Part shown: positions 9,115 through 18,414 of the stretch, piece after piece
Layout: every line of letters starts with the position of its first letter
How positions within the stretch are numbered: position 1 is the first letter of the stretch
From: Alphaproteobacteria bacterium
Lineage (GTDB): Bacteria; Pseudomonadota; Alphaproteobacteria; Micropepsales; Micropepsaceae
DNA length: 58,626 bases
Assembly: GCA_016124635.1 (NCBI GenBank)
Contig: WGNJ01000008.1
Location: forward strand, 1 to 58,626
Direction of reading: 5' to 3'
The notes under the pieces: generated by a model
What the model was told of the DNA's origin: nothing
What the model saw: only the letters and a program-made list of their open reading frames with translations
Databases searched by the model: none
Program-made: the position numbers and the translations under genes

Positions 9115-10887
9115 ATGACAATTGTGGCTGGGCGGCGCGGACGCGCGCTCGCGGCTCTATCGGTGTTGACGCTTGCGATGGGCCTCGTCACCGCGTGCAA
9201 CAACGACGACGGCACGCCGGCGGCGAACGACAAAGGTTCAAGTGCCGCGCAAGCGAACGGCGGGACGGCGGCGGATCAAGCCGGCGCGCATGACGGCATG
9301 CACGGCGGCGACGCCGCGGCGTCCCAAGTGAAGATGCCGCTGTTCAACGACCTCGGCTCGTTCACGCACACGATCTCGACCAAGAACCGCGAGGCACAAG
9401 CCTATTTCGATCAGGGCTATCGCTATCTCTTCAACTTCAATCACAACGGGGCGATCCTGTCGTTCAAGGAGGCGCTGAAGCGCGATCCGAAGTGCGCGAT
9501 GTGCTGGTGGGGCATCGCCTTCGCCTACGGCCCGAACATCAACATGCCGATGATGCCGGAGGCGAACCAGCCGGCGTTCGTCGCCGTGCAGCACGCGCAG
9601 TCGCTGGCCGCCAACGCCTCGGCCGAAGAGCAGGCGTGGATCGCGGCGATCGCCAAACGCTACACCAACAACGCGAAGATCGAGCGGCACACGCTCGACC
9701 TCGCCTTCGCCGAGGCGATGAAGCAGGTGGCGCACGATTATCCGCACGACCTCGACGCCGCGGTGCTCTATGCCGAGGCCCTGATGGACACGTCGCCTTG
9801 GGACTATTGGCAGGCGGACAAGAAGACGCCGAAAGCGGGGCTTGAGGATTTGGTGCCGACGCTCGAGGGCGTCTTGAAGAAGGATCCGCGCCATCCGGGC
9901 GCCGAGCACCTCTACATCCACACGGTCGAAGCCAGCGCCAATCCGCAGCGCGGCGAGCGCTATGCCGACATGCTGCGCGGGCAGATGCCGGGCGCCGGAC
10001 ACATCGTGCACATGCCGAGCCACATCTATAACCGCCTCGGCCGCTACGCCGAGGAGGTCAGGCTGAACCAAGCGGCGGCGAAAGCGGACGAGGCCTATGT
10101 CGCGGCGACCAACGACCACGGCCTCTATTCCGGCATGTACTACGTGCACAATCTGCACTTCGTCTGGACCTCGGCGACGCTCGAAGGGCAAAGCGCGACC
10201 GCGCTCGACTACGCGGGGCAAGCGGTGAAGTCGACGCCGCCCGACCTCGCGGCCTCGGCCCCGCCCGGCGAATGGGTGCTGCCGACGCTGCTCTATGCGC
10301 AGCTGCGCTTCGCCAAGTGGGACGAGGTGCTGGCGACGCCGCAATTCGAAAAGCGCTTCGCCTTCGCCAACGCGATGTGGCACTACGCTCAGGCCCGCGC
10401 CTATGCGGCGAAGAAGGACGTGGCGAAGGCGCAAGCGGAGCTCGCGCTGATCGCATCGAGCTTCCCGAAAGCCGAGGCCGAGCGCTTCGCGGGCTTCGGC
10501 GTGCCGGCGCAGCAGCTCGTCGACATCGCCGTGCGCGTGGCGCAAGCCGACATCGCGCGGGCGCAGAAGAAATCGCGCGAGGAGATTGCGGCGCTTCAGG
10601 AAGCGGTGAAGCTGCAGGACGCGCTGCCCTATACCGAGCCGCCTTATTGGGACTTTCCGATCCGCGAGTATCTGGGGGCGGCGCTGCTCGCCGCCGGCCG
10701 CGCGAAGGAGGCGGAGAACGTCTACCGCCAGGACCTGCGCGATTGGCCGAAGAACGGCTGGTCGCTGTTCGGCTTGAGCGAGGCGCTCAAGCGACAGGGC
10801 AAAGGGCGCGAGGCGCGCAAGGTGAAGAAGGAATTCGACCTCGCCTGGGAGCGCGCCGACGTGACGCTGACGGCGAGCCGGTTCTAG
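9115..10887 (+). CDS. TPR-repeat lipoprotein
   Basis: A 590-residue protein. It begins with a lipoprotein signal peptide (Arg-rich n-region, hydrophobic core, lipobox VTAC with C28), so the mature protein should be lipid-anchored. After a Gly/Ala-rich linker comes a helical body with tetratricopeptide character (YFDQGYRYLFNFNHNGAILSF, a CAMCWWG motif, later alanine-rich pairs such as AYAAKKDVAKAQAEL). The ATG at 9115 has AGGGAGG 5 bases upstream; a longer TTG start at 8986 would bury the signal peptide. The precise function is unknown. The TPR part probably mediates protein contacts. The gene stands alone; the downstream side is a repeat array. Confidence 0.8.
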   Translation: MTIVAGRRGRALAALSVLTLAMGLVTACNNDDGTPAANDKGSSAAQANGGTAADQAGAHDGMHGGDAAASQVKMPLFNDLGSFTHTISTKNREAQAYFDQGYRYLFNFNHNGAILSFKEALKRDPKCAMCWWGIAFAYGPNINMPMMPEANQPAFVAVQHAQSLAANASAEEQAWIAAIAKRYTNNAKIERHTLDLAFAEAMKQVAHDYPHDLDAAVLYAEALMDTSPWDYWQADKKTPKAGLEDLVPTLEGVLKKDPRHPGAEHLYIHTVEASANPQRGERYADMLRGQMPGAGHIVHMPSHIYNRLGRYAEEVRLNQAAAKADEAYVAATNDHGLYSGMYYVHNLHFVWTSATLEGQSATALDYAGQAVKSTPPDLAASAPPGEWVLPTLLYAQLRFAKWDEVLATPQFEKRFAFANAMWHYAQARAYAAKKDVAKAQAELALIASSFPKAEAERFAGFGVPAQQLVDIAVRVAQADIARAQKKSREEIAALQEAVKLQDALPYTEPPYWDFPIREYLGAALLAAGRAKEAENVYRQDLRDWPKNGWSLFGLSEALKRQGKGREARKVKKEFDLAWERADVTLTASRF

Positions 10888-10910
10888 CGCTTTGCGAGGC
10901 GGGGGCGGCG

Positions 10911-11518
10911 CACCCCCTCCGCCTCGCAGCAATCGCTCTGCGTTATTGTCGATGCGATGCGGGCTCGGCACCTCCGCCCGCTGAAGCGGTGGAGGATGAG
11001 CAACGTGCGCGGCCGAATTTATCCTCTACCGCTTTAGCGGGGGAGGTGGATCCGCCGAAGCGCAGCGTAGGCGGAGACGGAGGGGGTGCCGTCGCAATCG
11101 CGCCGCTGCGCGAGGACGCCACGGCTGCACACCCCCTCCGCCTCGCAGCAATCGCTCTGCGTTGTTGTCGATGCGTTGCGGGCTCGGCACCTCCGCCCGC
11201 TAAAGCGGTGGAGGATGAGCGACGTGCGCGCGGCCGAATTTATCCTCCACCGCTTCAGCGGGGGAGGTGGATCCGCCGTAGCGCAGCGTAGGCGGAGACT
11301 GAGGGGGTGCCGTCGAAATCGCGGCGGTGCGTAACGCGCGGCGGCCGGACACCCCCTCCGCCTCGCTGCGATCGCTCTGCGTCTTTGTCGCTGCGTTGCG
11401 GGCTCGGCACCTCCGCCCGCTAAAGCGGTGGAGGATGAGCGACGTGCGCGGCCGAATTTATCCTCCACCGCTTCAGCGGGGGAGGTGGATCGCCGCTAAT
11501 GCGGCGAGACGGAGGGGG
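10911..11518. repeat. Three tandem copies of a ~220-bp palindromic repeat
   Basis: Units start at 10911, 11130 and 11350 (periods 219 and 220). Each has a highly similar ~170-180-bp core (10911-11088, 11130-11309, 11350-11518) beginning CACCCCCTCCGCCTCGC and ending GGAGGGGGTG or a variant, joined by ~40-base spacers that also resemble each other. Inside each core a long inverted pair (CACCTCC.CCGCT.AAGCGGTGGAGGAT against its complement) and the outer C-rich/G-rich ends would form a large nested hairpin. The array fills the 646 bases between the TPR lipoprotein and DUF4167 genes. No gene is seen in it. Confidence 0.85.
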
Positions 11519-11533
11519 CCTCGCCGCTAACGC

Positions 11534-12130
11534 TTAGTTGTTGAAGCTCTGCTCGTCGCTGTTGCCGCTCGGCGGCGCCGCCTCTTCGATGCGCGGCTGC
11601 TCACCCGAACCGTCGATGCCCGGCTGCGGGCCGGTGCCGTTCGGCTGGTGGCTGCGATACTGACCGTTGCCGCCGTGCGATTGATAGCCGCCCTGCCCGT
11701 TCGCACCGGAGCCGTTCGGACCCGGACCGTTCATGCCGGGCTGAGGCTGGCCGCCCGGCGGCTGCTGGTTCGGATTGGCCTGGTTGTGCTGCTGCGGCTG
11801 GGCTTGAGGCATCGCCGCCTGCGCCGCCACGATCATGCGGTAGTAATGCTCCGCATGCTGAAGATAATTTTCGGCCATGACGCGGTCGCCGGAGGAATTG
11901 GCGTCGCGCGCGAGCTGAAGATATTTTTCGTAGATGTGATGCGCGTTGCCGCGGATCTTGATGTCGGGACCGTTCGAATCGATCGTGCGGTTGACGTTGA
12001 ACTGGGGCTGACCACCGCCGCCGCCACCCATGCCGCCGCCGCCGCCTCCGCCACCACCGGAATAATGATGTGGCTTACCGCCGCGCCCGCGACCGCGAGG
12101 GCGTTTATTGTTGTTCTGTCCTGGTCTCAT
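11534..12130 (-). CDS. DUF4167 domain-containing protein
   Basis: A 198-residue, low-complexity protein. It has a basic N-terminus (RPGQNNNKRPRGRGRGGK), a polyglycine stretch (about 24-40), the folded DUF4167 core (NRTIDSNGPDIKIRGNAHHIYEKYLQLARD, about 47-95, with HAEHYYRMI) and a Gln/Pro/Gly-rich tail. DUF4167 is characteristic of alphaproteobacteria and is often beside prmC-prfA, as here. The Arg/Gly-rich start suggests nucleic-acid binding, but no function is established. ATG 12130 has AAGG close upstream. The 285 bases between it and prmC hold no gene, only small palindromes such as GCGAAATTTCGC (12397-12408). Confidence 0.85.
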   Translation of the reverse strand: MRPGQNNNKRPRGRGRGGKPHHYSGGGGGGGGGMGGGGGGQPQFNVNRTIDSNGPDIKIRGNAHHIYEKYLQLARDANSSGDRVMAENYLQHAEHYYRMIVAAQAAMPQAQPQQHNQANPNQQPPGGQPQPGMNGPGPNGSGANGQGGYQSHGGNGQYRSHQPNGTGPQPGIDGSGEQPRIEEAAPPSGNSDEQSFNN

Positions 12131-12415
12131 GATCCTTGTGTCATCCGTTATCCGGTTCGCGCCCGGCGATCGCTCGCGCTATCACGCCATAGCGAACGCC
12201 GCGGAAGGAGTGTCCCGCGCAACTGGTGCTTCTTTGATAACTGCCGTCCCCTTTGAACAGCCTTAACCCGGTGCCTTCAGCCCTTCAGGCGCTCTGCCTT
12301 GGCGCCTGCGATCGCCGGTTTCGGTTCGCGTAAGGCATTCGCCTCAATCACGCGACCGCGGGCCAAAAGCTAGACCGAAGCCCGGCTAAATTCCAAGCGA
12401 AATTTCGCCTGTGTC

Positions 12416-13203
12416 TTATGCCAGTGTCCGGTGCGGCACGCGTGCCACGATGGCACGATCTCTACCGCCCAAATCCTTGGCGATGTGTAAAACTTCGAGC
12501 CCGGAATTAACGAGAATGCGGCTTGCCGACGCAGCTTGATCGATACCAAGCTCAATGACCGCAAGCCCTTCCGGTTGCATCACGGTTCTGAGATCGGCCG
12601 CGATTCGTCTCAAGGGATCAAGGCCGTCCTCGCCACCGTCGAGCGCGCCCTTCGGCTCGAAGCCGATCACGTCGCGGTCGAGAGATAAGAGCTCGCGCGC
12701 GGTTATGTAGGGCGGGTTCGAAACAATCAGATCGAAGCGCTCGCCCAGGCCCTGCGCCCAGTCGTTCACGCGGAACACGGCACGCGCGCCTTGGAGGTGG
12801 CGCGCGGCGTTGCGGCGGGCGATCTCGATCGCTTGCGGCGAGATGTCGAGCCCGAGGCCGGTTGCGCTCCGCCACTCGCTCAACAGCGCGATCAGGAGAC
12901 AGGCGGAACCGGTGCCGAGATCGAGGATGGTGCGCGGCGGCTTCTCCTTGAAATATTTCAGCGCGGTTTCGACGAGGGTCTCGCTCTCGGGGCGCGGGAT
13001 CAGAACGGCGGGCGACACCTCGAACTCGAGACTCCAGAATTCCTTGCGGCCCAGGATGTAAGCGACGGGCTCACGCGCGGCGCGGCGCTCTATGTATTTG
13101 GCGAACGTGGCGGCATCGGCGGCGTTGCGCTCGAGGATGCGCGCCTCGCGCCGCGGCTCGTCGATGCCGGCGGCCGCGAGCACGGCTGCCGCTTCGTTGA
13201 AGT

Positions 13204-13207
<4 letters not shown>
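12416..13207 (-). CDS. prmC: Peptide chain release factor N5-glutamine methyltransferase PrmC
   Basis: A 263-residue SAM-dependent methyltransferase that modifies the glutamine of the GGQ motif of release factors. The N-terminal helical domain is followed by a Rossmann methyltransferase fold with the SAM loop [15 protein letters not shown] and the signature NPPY at 164-167 that holds the substrate glutamine. It is slightly shorter than the usual ~280 residues but complete. The start is GTG 13207, which overlaps the TGA stop of prfA by 4 bases, so the enzyme is translationally coupled to its substrate RF1. Confidence 0.95.
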
Positions 13208-14277
<1,070 letters not shown>

Positions 14278-14338
14278 GGGGCGAGAGAGATAGCAACGCG
14301 CCCACGCGAGAGCCAGACGCTTTTGCGGCGCGGCAACC

Positions 14339-14872
14339 TCAGATGCGGTCGAGCGGCCAATTTTCGATGCGGCTGATCTTGGGGGTCATGAGCGACATGA
14401 TCGGGCCCATCGCCATGACCATCCGGCCCGAAAATAGCGGGCGCCCGGTTTCGGCGACGGCTTTGAGATTGCCCACAATGAAGGTGCCGGCGTTGACCAT
14501 CTTCGCGGTCTTGGTCCCTGGAATCGCCTCGGAGGTGAGCGTGAATTCGGTACCGCCCGAAACCGCCTTCAGCTCATAGGTCACGACCGCCGGCTCCTCA
14601 CCCTCGTTCTGCGTGAAAGCCAGCGTGTGCGAATACCGATGGGGCGGTGAAAACTCCAGAACCTTGCCGACGACGATCGCGAACTTCCGATTCTTCGACA
14701 CCATGCGCATCGGCTTGCCGACCTTGATGCCGCCCGCCGTGTCGCAGACCGCGCCGAAGAAGAACGGCAAGACTTCGTCGGTCTTCACCAGCGTATTCCA
14801 GACCGTTTCGATCGGCGCATCGATCGTCACCTTCCAGACGTGGCGCTCACGATCCGCTTTGTTGTCGCTCAT
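14339..14872 (-). CDS. SRPBCC/AHSA1-family protein
   Basis: A 177-residue START-like fold protein. The typical opening [20 protein letters not shown] and the later [12 protein letters not shown] strands mark the AHSA1 (activator of Hsp90 ATPase homologue 1-like) SRPBCC family, which binds hydrophobic ligands. The start ATG 14872 overlaps the stop of the ArsR gene in an ATGA arrangement, so both are translated together. ArsR-SRPBCC pairs are a common two-gene unit in proteobacteria; the ligand here is unknown. A longer frame to 14968 would run into the ArsR gene and is rejected. Confidence 0.85.
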   Translation of the reverse strand: MSDNKADRERHVWKVTIDAPIETVWNTLVKTDEVLPFFFGAVCDTAGGIKVGKPMRMVSKNRKFAIVVGKVLEFSPPHRYSHTLAFTQNEGEEPAVVTYELKAVSGGTEFTLTSEAIPGTKTAKMVNAGTFIVGNLKAVAETGRPLFSGRMVMAMGPIMSLMTPKISRIENWPLDRI

Positions 14873-15231
14873 CTGGCTTTCCCTCGCTTGATCTTCGCGG
14901 CGGCCTCGGCCGCATATTTGATGCGCGTGATCCGCTCGGCCCAGTGCGTCGAATACTCCGACATCCAACGGTCATGGATCATCTGGATGGGCGCGGTGTT
15001 GAGATAGAGCCGACGCGTGCGGTTGTCGGTGTCGTCGCGCTCGGAGAGGACGAGGCCCGCATCCTCGAGCACCGCAAGATGATTCATGATGGCGATGCGC
15101 GAGACATCGAACTCGGCGGCGAGCTTGCCCACACCGATGCCCGGCGTCGCCTTCAGGATGTCGAGGATCTTGCGCCGGCTGTCGTGCGCCAGCGCATGGA
15201 AGACACGCGACATCTCATGTTCTGTATTCAT
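14869..15231 (-). CDS. ArsR/SmtB-family winged-helix repressor
   Basis: A 120-residue ArsR-type regulator. The winged helix is clear (MSRVFHALAHDSRRKILDIL, recognition helix DVSRIAIMNHLAVLEDAGLV, wing RDDTDNRTRRLYLN). It lacks the CxC metal site of ArsR/SmtB sensors, so it probably belongs to the non-metal group that controls SRPBCC partners. The ATG at 15229-15231 is embedded in a perfect dyad (15230-15249) that also covers the predicted -10 box, implying autorepression of both genes. Confidence 0.9.
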   Translation of the reverse strand: MNTEHEMSRVFHALAHDSRRKILDILKATPGIGVGKLAAEFDVSRIAIMNHLAVLEDAGLVLSERDDTDNRTRRLYLNTAPIQMIHDRWMSEYSTHWAERITRIKYAAEAAAKIKRGKAR

Positions 15232-15249
15232 GTAATTACTTTATTACAT
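15230..15249 (-). promoter_or_regulatory. Palindromic operator over the arsR promoter and start codon
   Basis: The 20 bases read ATGTAATtacttTATTACAT on the plus strand, with TGTAAT/ATTACA arms. The dyad covers the -10 box (15241-15246) and the first bases of the ArsR start codon. Binding by the ArsR dimer would block the promoter. Confidence 0.65.
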
Positions 15250-15269
15250 ATAGGCACGAGATCGGTCAA
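15241..15269 (-). promoter_or_regulatory. Promoter of the arsR-SRPBCC operon
   Basis: The minus strand carries TTGACC (15269-15264), a 17-bp spacer and TAATAA (15246-15241). The predicted start of transcription, about base 15234, is only a few bases before the ATG at 15231, so the mRNA would be leaderless or nearly so; no Shine-Dalgarno is present. Confidence 0.6.
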
Positions 15270-15328
15270 GGTCGGGCGTCGCAGGAATTGCCGCCTTCCA
15301 GCGCGCCCCGTCACGAACGCGTGATCGC

Positions 15329-15354
15329 GCAACCTTTGCCTGCGCGCCGGCGAA
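15329..15354 (+). promoter_or_regulatory. SigF-type (ECF) promoter of the bufferin operon
   Basis: GCAACC (15329-15334), exactly 16 bases, then CGAA (15351-15354). The promoter motif I recall for Caulobacter SigF is GTAACC-N16-CGAA, so this is one mismatch away with identical spacing. It lies 65 bases upstream of the bufA1 start, and the cognate sigma factor gene is at the end of the same operon. Confidence 0.6.
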
Positions 15355-15419
15355 TATCCCCGTGACGTCCAACGTCCGGCGCGATCAGTGCTCGCCGAAA
15401 TCCAACCACGGAGTGACCG

Positions 15420-15707
15420 ATGAAACTGACAACTTCCCAGAAAGTAGCGGCCGTAACGATTTCGGCCGGCATGCTGTCCGCCGGCATTTTGGCGTCCGTT
15501 GCCAACGCAGGACCCGCGCCCGAGCCCATGTCGTTCAAGGCCGAGAAGTGCTACGGGATCGCCAAGGCCGGTCACAACGACTGCGCCTCCGCCGGCAACA
15601 ATTCGTGCGCCGGCACATCGCATCGCGACGGCGAGCGCGCGGCGTGGATCTACGTTCCGGCCGGCACCTGCGCCAAGATCGTCGGCGCCAGCATGTCCCC
15701 GTCTTAA
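15420..15707 (+). CDS. bufA1: Bufferin precursor peptide BufA1 (DUF2282)
   Basis: A 95-residue DUF2282 protein, precursor of a copper-binding RiPP. It has a signal peptide (residues 1-30, ending SVANA) and a core with four cysteines: C44 (EKCYG), C55 (HNDC), C63 (SCAG) and C84 (AGTC). In the described Caulobacter bufferin, cysteines are partly converted by the MNIO enzyme to thiooxazole rings and the peptide, exported to the periplasm, sequesters copper. The four-cysteine pattern and the C-terminal WIYVPAGTC segment fit the BufA1 type. The ATG at 15420 has GGAG 6 bases upstream. It is the first gene of the operon, with the SigF-like promoter 65 bases before it. Confidence 0.88.
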   Translation: MKLTTSQKVAAVTISAGMLSAGILASVANAGPAPEPMSFKAEKCYGIAKAGHNDCASAGNNSCAGTSHRDGERAAWIYVPAGTCAKIVGASMSPS

Positions 15708-15727
15708 GCGGCGGCGGGCGGAGCGCG

Positions 15728-16576
15728 ATGACGTCGGCTCAGATAGCAACCGGAATCGGGTTGCGAACGCCTCATCTGCGCGAGTTTCTCGCGCTCCGCC
15801 CACCTGTGCCTTTCGTCGAGGTCCACACCGAGAACCATCTGTGCCGAGGCGTCATGCGTGAAGCGCTGCACGATGTGCGCAAGAGCCACGACATCTCCTT
15901 TCATTGCGTTGGCATGTCGATCGGCTCGGCGCAAGGCATCGACCGCGCGCACCTCTTGGCGATCCGTGAACTCGTCGACGAGATCGATCCGATGCTGGTT
16001 TCCGATCACCTTTCCATGTCGACGCTCGACGGAACCTTCACCAACGATCTGTTGCCGTTGCCTTACACCGAAGAGGCGCTCGATCACGTCGCCGCTCAAG
16101 TCGACGCCGTGCAAACCTTGCTGAAGCGGCAAATTCTGATCGAGAATCCGTCGCGCTATTTCAGCTACCGCCATTCGACGCTCGACGAAGGCAGCTTCAT
16201 GACCGAACTGACGCGACGCACCAGCTGCGGACTGCTGCTCGACGTCAACAACGTCTTCGTAACGGCAAGCAACACGGGTGAGGATCCTGTGAAGCTGCTG
16301 CGCCAATATCCGCTCGATGCCGTCGGTGAAATGCACCTGGCCGGCCATGACACCGTCGGCAGCGCCGGCAAAGCCTTGCGGATCGATACGCACGATCGCC
16401 CGGTCTGCGACGACGTCTGGCAACTCTTCGCCGCTGCCGCGGCGCACACGCGCGCCCCCGCGTTGATCGAATGGGACAACGAGCTGCCGACGCTCGACGT
16501 TCTTTTGAGCGAAGCGAGCAAAGCGAACCGTATCGCCACCAAACCTAGGAGCGCGCATCATGCAGTCGCTTGCTGA
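15728..16576 (+). CDS. bufB1: Bufferin-modifying multinuclear iron oxidase BufB1 (DUF692/MNIO)
   Basis: A 282-residue DUF692 TIM-barrel protein related to MbnB. Candidate iron-binding and catalytic positions lie in conserved stretches: VEVHTENH, FHCVGMSIGS, VSDHLSM, LIENPSRY, LDVNNVFV, EMHLAGHD and the final LIEWDNELP. MNIO enzymes use two or three iron ions and O2 to rearrange cysteines of the partner peptide; here the substrate should be BufA1, encoded 20 bases upstream. The start ATG 15728 has GGAG 4 bases before it. Its end overlaps bufC1 by 17 bases, so translation is coupled. Confidence 0.9.
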   Translation: MTSAQIATGIGLRTPHLREFLALRPPVPFVEVHTENHLCRGVMREALHDVRKSHDISFHCVGMSIGSAQGIDRAHLLAIRELVDEIDPMLVSDHLSMSTLDGTFTNDLLPLPYTEEALDHVAAQVDAVQTLLKRQILIENPSRYFSYRHSTLDEGSFMTELTRRTSCGLLLDVNNVFVTASNTGEDPVKLLRQYPLDAVGEMHLAGHDTVGSAGKALRIDTHDRPVCDDVWQLFAAAAAHTRAPALIEWDNELPTLDVLLSEASKANRIATKPRSAHHAVAC

Positions 16577-17288
16577 CGTCCAACGCGCGCTCCGCGACGC
16601 GATCGTTCTGCGCCAACCGCTCGCCGACGATCTGATCGACGGCTCGCGCGCGCAAGCGAAGCGACGCCTGGCCGTGCATGCCAATCACTTTCGAAAATCG
16701 CTGACAGGCACGCTCGCCAAGACGTTTCCGGCAATCGTCAGCTTGGTCGACGAGAAGTTCTTCGCGTACTGCGCGGACGCGTTCATCGATGCGCACCCGC
16801 CGCAGCATCCTTGCCTCTTCAACTACGGCGCCGACTTCGCCCAATTCGTCGCCTCGTTCGCGCCGTGCGCGGCCCTGCCCTATCTCGCAGATGTCGCCCG
16901 CCTCGAGTGGGACATGCATGCCGTCTTCCACGAGCTGCCCGCCGACCGGACGTCGGCGCCGCGGTGGCTCGGACGATGTGTCCGGTTGCTCCAATCGCCC
17001 TATCCCATCGATCGCATCTGGCAGGTTGCGCGCGGGCATGCCCATGGTTCGGTCGATCTGGAGGCGGGCGGCTCAGCACTCGCGATCTATCGCGACGGCG
17101 ACGACGTGAGCATCAGCGCGCTGTCACCGGCCGCTTCTGGATTCCTGAGCGACGTCAGACTGGGCCGGCCGCTCATCGGTGCAATCGCTGCCGCACGGAT
17201 GCTCGACCCTACGTTCTCCATCGCCAGCCGAATACCGAATGCCGTCGCCGCACATCTTCGTCTAACCGACCCATCCGCAGAGACCTGA
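16560..17288 (+). CDS. bufC1: Bufferin partner protein BufC1 (DUF2063)
   Basis: A 242-residue DUF2063 protein, the MbnC-like partner that usually accompanies DUF692 enzymes and presents the precursor peptide. The N-terminal half has the family layout (MQSLADVQRALRDAI, RLAVHANHFRKSL, TFPAIVSLVDEKFF, HPCLFNYGADFAQFV) and an ARLEWDMHAVFH segment. The ATG at 16560 has AGGAG 9 bases upstream and lies within the end of bufB1. The gene is followed after 3 bases by the DoxX gene. Confidence 0.88.
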   Translation: MQSLADVQRALRDAIVLRQPLADDLIDGSRAQAKRRLAVHANHFRKSLTGTLAKTFPAIVSLVDEKFFAYCADAFIDAHPPQHPCLFNYGADFAQFVASFAPCAALPYLADVARLEWDMHAVFHELPADRTSAPRWLGRCVRLLQSPYPIDRIWQVARGHAHGSVDLEAGGSALAIYRDGDDVSISALSPAASGFLSDVRLGRPLIGAIAAARMLDPTFSIASRIPNAVAAHLRLTDPSAET

Positions 17289-17291
17289 GCC

Positions 17292-17744
17292 ATGAACAAG
17301 ACACTTTGGAAACGCGCGACCGATCTCCTCGGGCTTCTGCCGCAATCAGTCATCTTGCTGATGGCGCGCGTGGGCGTGGCAAGCGTGTTTCTCAAATCCG
17401 GGCTGTTGAAGGTGCAGAGCTGGGACGTCGCGGTTCAACTCTTCCGCGACGAATATCGCGTACCGATTCTGCCGCCCGAGATCGCCGCGCAAATGGCGGC
17501 CACATTCGAGCTCAGCTGTTCCGCGCTGTTGATCGCCGGACTCGCAACGCGTCTTGCGACATTGCCGCTGCTCGGCATGATCGTTGTCATCCAGACCTTC
17601 GTCTACCCGGATGCGTGGACCGATCATTTGATGTGGTCGTCGCTGCTCATCTTGATCCTGACGCGCGGACCGGGCGCGCTGTCAGTCGATCATCTGCTCG
17701 GTTCGTTGGTGTCGAATGCAAGGCGCGCTCCGCAAGCTTCTTGA
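17292..17744 (+). CDS. DoxX-family membrane protein of the bufferin operon
   Basis: A 150-residue integral membrane protein of the DoxX type with about four hydrophobic segments (about 18-38, 66-84, 86-104, 112-130) and the typical early VASVFLKSGLLKVQSW motif. DoxX genes are regular members of bufferin operons (named BufD in some reports, as I recall) and are thought to act in redox or quinone-linked steps at the inner membrane; the exact role is not settled. It starts 3 bases after bufC1. Confidence 0.85.
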   Translation: MNKTLWKRATDLLGLLPQSVILLMARVGVASVFLKSGLLKVQSWDVAVQLFRDEYRVPILPPEIAAQMAATFELSCSALLIAGLATRLATLPLLGMIVVIQTFVYPDAWTDHLMWSSLLILILTRGPGALSVDHLLGSLVSNARRAPQAS

Positions 17745-17763
17745 ACATCCGAACAGGATATTT

Positions 17764-18414
17764 GTGTCCGAAGATCCGAAAGCTTCTGCTAAGGTCGGCG
17801 CCAACGTCACGCCGTTTCGGCAGAGGCAAAACGTGCAGACGCAGTCCAGGCCGGAGACGAACGACCCAGCGTTGGATTGGCAGCGTCTCATGATCGCGGC
17901 GCAGGCCGGCGACAAGCACAGCTATGCCGTCTTGCTGAAGGAAATCGCAGTCTTTGCACGGATCGTGGCGCGCCGCTTCCACAGCGACCGGGCGACGATC
18001 GAGGACGTGGTCCAAGACACGCTGCTCTCGATCCATCGCGTCCGCGACAGCTACGAGCCGGGCCGGCCGGTCGAGCCGTGGGTTGCAGCCATCGCGCGCG
18101 CCCGCGCGATCGACACGCTGCGGGCCAAGAAGCGGCGCGGCAAATTCGAACAAGCCTATCCGGATCACATCATCCAACTCGCCGAACATCGGGAGGAGCC
18201 GGCGTCGATCGGATCGGATGTGCTCGGTGCGATCGAAGCCTTGCCGGAGCGGCAGCGCGCGGCACTGCGCATGGTGAAGATCGAAGAGATGTCGCTGGCG
18301 GACGCGGCGCAAGCGAGCGGGCAATCCGTCTCAGGCGTAAAATCATTGTTGCATCGCGCGATGACGAGCCTTCGCGCGGCGTTGCGAAAGGACGAACGTG
18401 CCAAAACCGACTGA
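17764..18414 (+). CDS. sigF: ECF RNA polymerase sigma factor, SigF-like
   Basis: A 216-residue extracytoplasmic-function sigma factor. Region 2 is seen in IEDVVQDTLLSIHRVRDSY and WVAAIARARAIDTLRAKKRR; region 4 in LPERQRAALRMVKIEEMSLADAAQASG and GVKSLLHRAMTSLRAAL. The start GTG 17764 is chosen for AGGA 5 bases upstream and a clean 19-base gap after doxX; an in-frame ATG at 17716 would overlap doxX without a ribosome site. Its stop lies 17 bases inside nrsF. Its place directly after the buf genes, the DUF1109 partner and the matching promoter motif identify it as the SigF type that controls bufferins in Caulobacter. Confidence 0.88.
   Translation: MSEDPKASAKVGANVTPFRQRQNVQTQSRPETNDPALDWQRLMIAAQAGDKHSYAVLLKEIAVFARIVARRFHSDRATIEDVVQDTLLSIHRVRDSYEPGRPVEPWVAAIARARAIDTLRAKKRRGKFEQAYPDHIIQLAEHREEPASIGSDVLGAIEALPERQRAALRMVKIEEMSLADAAQASGQSVSGVKSLLHRAMTSLRAALRKDERAKTD

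Noticed and set aside
10911..11518. Regular repeats considered as a CRISPR array
   Set aside because: Units are 170-180 bp with spacers that are alike, not unique; no cas genes are present.
14873..14968. Longer N-terminus for the SRPBCC protein
   Set aside because: It would overlap the end of the ArsR gene; the ATGA overlap at 14869-14872 and the family N-terminus support ATG 14872.
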